A stretch of 34,814 bases of DNA, taken from assembly GCA_009602735.1 (NCBI GenBank), contig WELA01009477.1:282024-316837 (forward strand), in the 5' to 3' direction. Source of the stretch: Mesotaenium endlicherianum (Eukaryota; Streptophyta; Zygnematophyceae; Zygnematales; Mesotaeniaceae). A program made the position numbers and the translations under genes. This document shows positions 28,751 through 34,814 of this stretch, in pieces. Under the pieces are notes generated by a model. That model was not told the DNA's origin and did not search any database. It saw only the letters and a program-made list of their open reading frames with translations. The first letter of the stretch is position 1. Each line of letters begins with the position of its first letter.

Positions 28751-29970
28751 CAATATCGAAATACTGGCGAGGATTATTACTCTTTGTGTATGTTGCACAA
28801 TGCAAGTGAGCGTACTTGCTTACTTGGTAGTCATACGTTGCATAAGTGAAGTGGATTGAAATTGACCAGGTTGAGCTTGCTTTTTGGTAGTGCAAGGATT
28901 GGCTTCAAATGTTGAAAAGCGTTGAGTATGTTTTATTTGACTACACCTCGAAGCTATGTTTCAACTTCTAACGATTGCACAAATGTACATAGAAAAGGAT
29001 TACATTCCAATAACGACGACTCGAATTCAAGCAAAAGCAGAGCATGAACATGCAAAAGGATTCCATTTCAATAGCAATGAAAAGGTACGCCTATAAAGTC
29101 GAGTAATAGCCATGATGATATGATACAGTGATAATTGAATAATAATCAACTTGAATTCTAGATTATGAATTTTGTATCCTTTGACAACCCAAATAAGCAT
29201 AAAAGTATTGTAAAAAACTTCATCAACAAGCAAATTGATTCAAAGAATCAACTTTCTTAAGAGCAGTTTAAAATGGCTGCACTGCCGATCAGTGGTGGAG
29301 CTTCGTGTTGCAGTATCCTGGTGCAGGTGGAAATTATATTATTCTACACCCACATTTTGAAACAAACGTGTCTCCTTTTTTTTCTTCCTATACTTTTTCC
29401 TTCCTTCATTCTTTCCTTCTCGTCCTGTCTTTTTCCAAAGAAGGCCTCTCTGAGCTCCTCCTACAAACTCTTTTATTTTTGAATCATTGAACAATATTGT
29501 GCTCAAAACAAGTGTTAGTGTCGGTATCATTTGAAACCTGGAGGATATGGACAATAATTGTGTTCAAGATCCAGCTCAAGGGCCTTGACTGTACACTCAC
29601 CGCGTTGCACTGCACTGCTTGATTCTTCTCCATGCTTCTGATATGCAATGCCCTTTTTGGGGTCGTGCTCGTGCTTTGCGTTTGTCCGTTCTCTGCTTTG
29701 TCCAAGTTTGTGCCTATGTGTTGCCGCTCTCACATGTCCAAATGTCATCACCACCCGGAATGTCTTCCGGCTCCAATCAGCCTGGAGGGCTCCTCATCTG
29801 TGGGAGGGGCGCGCATGCATGCTTGCGTATAGATGCTTACCGGCTGCGTGTACTATTGTTGTATACATTGTGTGAGTGCTTAACACCCACACTCCTCCTC
29901 ATCCACTGGTTTCTGCATAAGCGCACTCATGCGCGTATGTCCGCGTATGTGTGTGTGTGTCTCTTTGTGC

Positions 29971-30017
<47 letters not shown>

Positions 30018-31400
30018 GTGAGAGACAACCTCCAGCCACACATGCGAGGGAGCTGCTGGAGGGCCTGCCGTGCTCTGTGACCCTCAGGGAGAAGACACGT
30101 GGCAGCGGTGGCGAGCCCCGCATCTCGACAATCGTGCCCGTCTGCCCAATTCCAACCTGTCGTCACAGCGCTGCGCCACCTGTACTTGATACAAGTAATA
30201 AGCTCAAATTTGATATTGAAGCACATCTGTATCTACGACACTAATAAATTCCTGACCTCATTTAGCTACTGTTTTCTTAGAGAAAATGCATCTTCATGCT
30301 AGTGCTCGAGATAATACTTTCCTGGTGCTGCTCATATACCAGTGAAGTGTCTATGTCGTTGTAGTGTCTACGTCAGCTTACGTAACCAACAATAGAAGGC
30401 TACATTCCTATAATGTTTGTATTTGCCATCTCTCCTGTGTAAGATTGCTCTTAAAGAGTTTTTCAAGCCTCTGCACCTTGGGACACTTGGTAGCAATAAG
30501 CACAAAACTGAATCTGCTATCGTGTGTGTGCGACTATCTATATAATGTTGTCAAGTGTCTGCATTGAATTTGCTGTTATCGTGGGTGGGTGGATGAGGTT
30601 GTGTATACACACCGCTTGTCACATGGCATTTGGATGAATAGTGCAAGCTAATGCATAGCTTATTTGAGTGAGAGAAGATAGAGGAAAGTGGCTCTGGACT
30701 TTGCCATCTCTCTCTTGAGCTTACAAAGTAGACAAGCTCATCATTTAGGGCAACATGACATGTGCGTCTTGCTTACATGCTTTCAAAAAATGCACAATTA
30801 ACATAGATTTCTAAATGAAGCGAAAAGTGCTATTACTTGCAATACGTTTTATCCCAGCTTTTGTTGATGGATGGATGGCAAGCTCCAAAATGCCAGTGGA
30901 CGGCCATAGGCTTGCCGTTTTGCTCCTCGTCCACAAATCACCACCTGCATGGCAGCACGAATACACACCCATGCGCCTCCCATGCCGCGAGAGGATAAGA
31001 TTTGTTGCATTCATAGTAGTCCACCTCATGCTGATTGCTCCTCTTTGACTCCACTTCAAGAGCTACTACAGCTTGTGCTCACATATCCCTTGATATCCAT
31101 CAGTAGTATTCAAGACGTGAAGACACCGCAATCGCCTCTCCATGTCCACCTCCTATTACAGTCTTACTTTCAGTAGGATTGATGCTTTAACTGCTCTTTC
31201 CTTGGGCCTTGGGACTCGAGATGTGAGGCTGGTCAGCTACTCACTGAACCCCAATCTCTCCGTCAAAAGGATATGAGTCCCTTTCTTCCTGCACCTTAAT
31301 AGCAAGAAGCTTCCCCCTCATATTCTGTTGCTCTCATTAAGACACTCACATTCACCCATACGTGAACGGCATCACCGGCACAAATGTTGATTGGCAGACG
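28751..31400. other. AT-rich flank without a supportable gene
   Basis: I see no domain-bearing ORF here. The stretch contains a pyrimidine tract (29370-29480), a (GT)n microsatellite (29947-30016) and several short ORFs with no recognisable content. Element G sequence or host intergenic DNA are both possible. Confidence 0.5.
29947..30016 (+). repeat. (GT)n microsatellite
   Basis: A short GT run (29948-29960) is followed after CTCTTTGTGCGC by an uninterrupted run of about 20 GT units. Confidence 0.97.
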
Positions 31401-31429
31401 ACAAGCGATGAGTTTGTCACACGGCTGAC

Positions 31430-31520
31430 CTGGTTGTTGATGAGGTTGTGCAGAGCAATGACGGAGCGGATGAGCGACGACGACAGGTAGATGACAAGCA
31501 TTTCATGTCGTTCGTCTTCA
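31430..31520 (-). CDS. Possible exon, unidentified
   Basis: A minus-strand block is bounded by acceptor-like TGGCAG before 31520 and donor-like GTCAGC after 31430. It encodes the segment EDERHEMLVIYLSSSLIRSV followed by IALHNLINNQ, which looks like helical repeat protein. It may be a downstream exon of the gene on the right or of a neighbour. No family recognised. Confidence 0.3.
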
Positions 31521-32499
31521 CTGCCACCCCCCAAAGGCACGCAGCACCACACACGCGGTCCTCCGCTTGGCACTACAAATCCTATTGGGTTGCAAGAGGA
31601 ATAAGGGGTGAGGGAGGGAGGGAGGGCAGGTGGGAAAACAGAGAGGGTTCAGAACAGCAGTGTGTGAGAGCAAGGAGGTCTTCACAAGCGCAAGGAGAGA
31701 GCCGCCGCACTCCCTGCCTCAACGTGATCTTCTCGTTTGTCTTCAGATAGCGCTCTGCAAGAAGGGCCTCCACCTCCCACTCCTTCCACTCTTCTACCGA
31801 AGCTAGAGGCCAAGTGCTGCCGCTGCCCCTTGCTGGCCTCCTGCGCTGCACTCCTGCGGCGCGCAGCATGCCATCGCGACGTCACCGCACACCCCTGGCC
31901 AGCCAGTGAGCCAGCCACACACCCACCCACAGAAGGGCTTCACTCAGGTGCTCTGCTAGCTGGCGGGCAGCCGCGACAGAGGCTGAGCGTGAGCATTTGC
32001 GGCAGAACAATGGCAGCAGCAGCAGGTGGAGCAGGAGCCAAGGACCAGCAGCAGCACTCGGATCGTAATGGCTGGCTGGCTGGGGCTGGGGGCCACCCAG
32101 ACCGCCTGCCCCCCACTCAGGGTTTGGGCTCTGGGCTTCGGGCTTGGTGCCAAAATGGCAGAGTGCAGATTCTGATCACAGCTGCAGGTAGGCCGGCATG
32201 GTCCCATTTCCCACGGGAGGAAGAACACACAAACACACACACACACACAGACGCAGACATGCACGCGTGCTGCTCTGCTTTCTCTGACGGTGGCAAAACC
32301 CGGCCATGGCTAAGTGACTCTTAAAACAGCTGGTCAACAGACAAGCGGCGGTGCATGCTCGCAACAGCAGCCCGGTCATTTCAGGAGGGTTGCCAAGGCT
32401 CCCGAAAAAGCACGGGGTGGGGGGGGGGGGGGCAGCAACTAGTAAGCTGCAAAAGCACCAGAACTCGCCGCCGCACAGCATCCCTCCAAATACTCTTAC

Positions 32500-32560
32500 T
32501 CTAAGGACATCATTCTGCTCCTCCTCCTCCTCTTCCTCCTCCTTCTTAGTTGATCCGTGC
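32500..32560 (-). CDS. DCAF1: Probable acidic exon of DCAF1-like gene
   Basis: The acceptor is CCCAG before 32560 and the donor GTAAGAG after 32500. The reading phase fits the preceding exon (2 nt + 1 nt). It encodes TKK followed by eight Glu, then QNDVLR. An acidic stretch at this place is consistent with plant DCAF1 as I remember it, but the exon is short and repeat-based. Confidence 0.35.
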
Positions 32561-32637
32561 CTGGGCAGAACACCAGTATGCATGCAAGGGTGGCGCACGC
32601 CTGCGATGCTGCACGCACGGGCGGGTGGAAGGCGCAC

Positions 32638-32711
32638 CTGGAGGCTGTGATGGAGTGGGCGGTGTCGGCTACAGCTGCTGCCTCCTTCCGTGAAGCGTCC
32701 AGAACCTCCTC
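32638..32711 (-). CDS. DCAF1: Probable exon of DCAF1-like gene
   Basis: The acceptor is CGTAG before 32711 and the donor GTGCGC after 32638. Phase 0 continues from the exon on its right. It encodes EEVLDASRKEAAAVADTAHS then ITAS, an Ala-rich helix. From memory this resembles the segment following the Ala-rich region of plant DCAF1. Confidence 0.48.
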
Positions 32712-32804
32712 CTACGTGCGCCCTGCTGTCAGTGCCTGCAGTTTCCTCCCAACAAGCCCCCACATGTCAAACTCCCACGTGCAAACAGGGTGCACCTCCT
32801 TCCA

Positions 32805-34640
32805 GAGAGAGAGAGACGGAGAGAGAGAGGGACCAACCCAGCTGCAATCCTAAGCGCACCACGCAATTAATGAACGGCCCCTCGTTCACGCCAGCTGCTG
32901 CATGCAGCGCACGACTGACTGCCTGCTTGTTGCCACTCCTCTCCCCCCCCCCNAGCAATATACACTTGCGTGCGTGTTTGCTGTAGCTCTCTCTTCCCCC
33001 AGACTGCCTGCAACACTCCAGCCACGCACCACGGGGCTGGAGCAAAGGGGGAGCTAGGGTGCGAGCAAAAAAGAGGAGGGAGTAAGGGGCGAGGCAGAGG
33101 GGAGGACGAACAGCCGGAGCAGGGAGATAAAAGAGGGGGAGGAGGACGCAGTGCACACCTCGTTCATGACGGCGTACACGCTCTCGGCAGCAGCCTCCGC
33201 CGCCACAGTCACGACCTCCGGCGGCGCGTGCGCAGAGCGCGCCTCCTCCGCGGCGGCGGCAATGGCGATGCCCACGATGTCCTCTAGGCTCAGGCTGCCT
33301 TCCAGCACCGATGCCTTCAGCCTCCCCTGCCGCCCAAGGCTCCTGCCCCTGCTCTGCCGCTCCGAACCCCCACCCGCCTCTGTGCGCCTGCGCCTGCCCC
33401 CCTTGCCAGCTGGCCTTGTGGTTTCCTCCCTCAGAAAGACCTGGTGGTTGCCCCCCCTTTCTCTGCCCCTGCTGCGTGCTGCCGTGCCGTTACCTCCCGG
33501 GGTCAGCGTGGCTGGCGCTGCAGCAGCCGGCAGCGCGCCAATTTTCCGCACGCGGAGGAAGCGCATCATGGTCCCCACCAGGCCGGCGCGCACAATCTCG
33601 TCCGCCACATTCTCCCTGCCATGCACGCATACTCACACACGCATGCACGCGCACACACACACACACACACACATGCAGCCCCCCCCCCCAACAAACACCC
33701 CCATGCCGCAGATCCCAAATACAGTCACGGAGTCACGCGGACCAGGCCCACAGTCAGTCCCTGGCCCAGGCACAACCCGTTGCACTGCAAACGAGCCGTT
33801 GACAGCGTTCCCTGCACGAACTTGCAGAAAAAGCTGCTGCCGCTGCTGCTATATCCCCGCGGCCACGATGCCCGACGGCAGGTGCCGAGCCCGCTGCATG
33901 CTGTCGCCGGCCCCCTCTCAGCTTCGCCATTCGCCCTTCGACACGCCTCCTCCTTCACTACCTCCTTCAGCAAACGTATACTTCTTGGGCCCACAGCTCC
34001 CTAGGCCCAACAACAAGCCGCCAGTATGAGTCCCCCACCCCTCCCTAGGGGCAGAGTCACCCCACTGGGAGCCCATACCTACCTGCTGCCTCCTGTCCTG
34101 CCCTGCCTGCCTACTTGCCCGCCTGCCTGCCTGCCCGCCTGCCTGCGAGCTTGTCTGTCTGCCTGTCATCTGCCTGATTGCATGCTGATTTGCTCGTGTT
34201 TTTTAACTCTTTACATGCAAGCCCAGTCTGCCTGCCAGCCTGCTTGCGTGCAGGTTACTGTTGCCAACCCACAAACACTGGTGCTAGTGCTGCCTGAGGT
34301 GCATGCGAGGGTATCACCGCACTGATAGACGCCCACATGCACATGCACATGCACACGCACATGCCTGGCATGCATGCAACCGTGCATGTGCACACATACT
34401 CGAGCACAAGCCGGGCACTCCTGCCGCTCTGCTGCCAGCTTAAGCAGGAGAGGGCAAGGGCTCGCCCCCTGCCACGCCCCCGCCACAACCACAGCCACAG
34501 CCCAAAAAGACACGGCCAGCACAGCCAGCAAGCCCACAACTAGATGCACACCCGAGTGCCAAGTGCAGTCAGTCAGCAAGCAAGTCCCAGAGAGCCACGA
34601 GTGGGAACCGGGGGGGGGGAGGGGGGGGGGTCCAGGAGAG
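32805..34640. repeat. Cluster of simple repeats and homopolymers in GC-rich flank
   Basis: Included are (GA)n at 32805-32830, a C run with an N at 32943-32953, (CA)n at 33652-33672, a C run at 33680-33689, CCTG/CCCG tetranucleotide tracts at 34095-34175, CACATG repeats at 34332-34370 and G runs at 34611-34630. A further G run lies just outside at 32419-32432. Many long frames here are translations of these repeats. Confidence 0.85.
33159..33615 (-). CDS. DCAF1: Exon of DCAF1 (VprBP)-like substrate receptor
   Basis: The acceptor is GGCAG before 33615 and the donor GTGTGC after 33159. It encodes ENVADEIVRAGLVGTMMRFL-RVRKIG (ARM/HEAT-like helices), then a basic low-complexity segment rich in Arg and Gly. 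An Ala-rich helical stretch follows (LEDIVGIAIAAAAEEARSAH then APPEVVTVAAEAAAESVYAV). The order of a MRYLR-type helix, a charged linker and an Ala-rich helix matches my memory of the plant DCAF1 N-terminal region. DCAF1 bridges CUL4-DDB1 ubiquitin ligase to substrates in the nucleus. Identification is by recall only; a different ARM-repeat protein is possible. Confidence 0.58.
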
Positions 34641-34652
34641 GGCGTGGCTCAC

Positions 34653-34814
34653 CCCGCGACGGCCACGGCCAGCAGGCCCGTGGCGAGGTGCGAAGGCGCT
34701 CGCGCTCCACCCACGCGTCGCCCCACAGGTTGACGTCCTCCTCCGAGGCGCGCACCCACTGCTTCACCAGCGCCAGCACGCCCTCCTCGAAGATGTTGCA
34801 GAACTGCCCCCCCC
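34653..34814 (-). CDS. DCAF1: Exon of DCAF1-like gene, cut by window edge
   Basis: From the right edge the minus strand encodes QFCNIFEEGVLALVKQWVRA, then SEEDVNLWGDAWVERERLRT. One base appears to be missing near 34690-34695, after which LATGLLAVAVAG is read up to a donor GTGAGCC at 34652. The last two bases (GG) join the first base of the exon at 33615 to complete a Gly codon in the correct phase. The frame break may be an assembly error in GC-rich DNA or a real mutation. Confidence 0.52.

Noticed and set aside
31582..31869. Exon encoding VEEWKEWEVEALLAERYLKT in the DCAF1-like gene
   Set aside because: Protein-like, but no acceptor with the right phase was found and I could not match it to DCAF1.
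31737..34579. Many 100-290 aa ORFs on both strands in the GC-rich flank
   Set aside because: Low stop density in GC-rich DNA and simple repeats produce them; only blocks with splice signals and protein-like content were kept.

Overview
This is eukaryotic DNA. It holds chromodomain-bearing Ty3/gypsy LTR retrotransposons (chromoviruses), primer-binding sites matching plant-type initiator tRNA-Met, a piggyBac-type DNA transposon, long microsatellites and exon-like blocks with canonical splice signals. The best fit is a streptophyte (charophyte alga or early land plant), but that is inference from element types and one plant-like exon set. No bacterial gene, tRNA, rRNA or CRISPR array was seen. 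About 80% of the window is transposable elements nested inside one another.

Left complex (1-11781). Element A (minus strand, 1-3393, cut by the left edge) has a gag remnant, an open pol frame and a 5' LTR. It sits inside element B (plus strand, 3394-8337), a decayed chromovirus pol followed by its 3' LTR. B in turn interrupts the gag/pol region of element E (minus strand, from 8338 rightward to the gag start at 11781). E's gag is also split by a solo LTR (9618-10880) with a perfect 5-bp target duplication; removing it rejoins the gag frame. A-rich, gene-poor DNA follows (11782-15736), containing a solo LTR of the B family (13534-14037) and a large (TC)n repeat with an assembly gap.

Central complex (15737-28750). 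This is a three-level nest that can be dated in order. An old gypsy element G (plus strand) inserted first. A piggyBac-like transposon (16326-28095) then landed at a TTAA in G's 5' LTR. Finally gypsy element C (17819-26314, minus strand, same family as G) landed inside the piggyBac transposase reading frame. Removing each insertion with one target copy restores the older sequence. C is the youngest and best preserved: paired LTRs about 98% alike, PBS, PPT, intact gag, intact pol with chromodomain, a textbook -1 frameshift signal between gag and pol, and an extra unrecognised ORF3 between pol and the 3' LTR.

Right flank (28751-34814). First comes AT-rich DNA without a convincing gene. From about 31.4 kb the DNA becomes GC-rich and microsatellite-laden, with a run of minus-strand exons that I read as the N-terminal half of a plant-type DCAF1 (VprBP, a CUL4-DDB1 substrate receptor) homologue. 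It runs off the right edge and carries one apparent 1-nt frame break.
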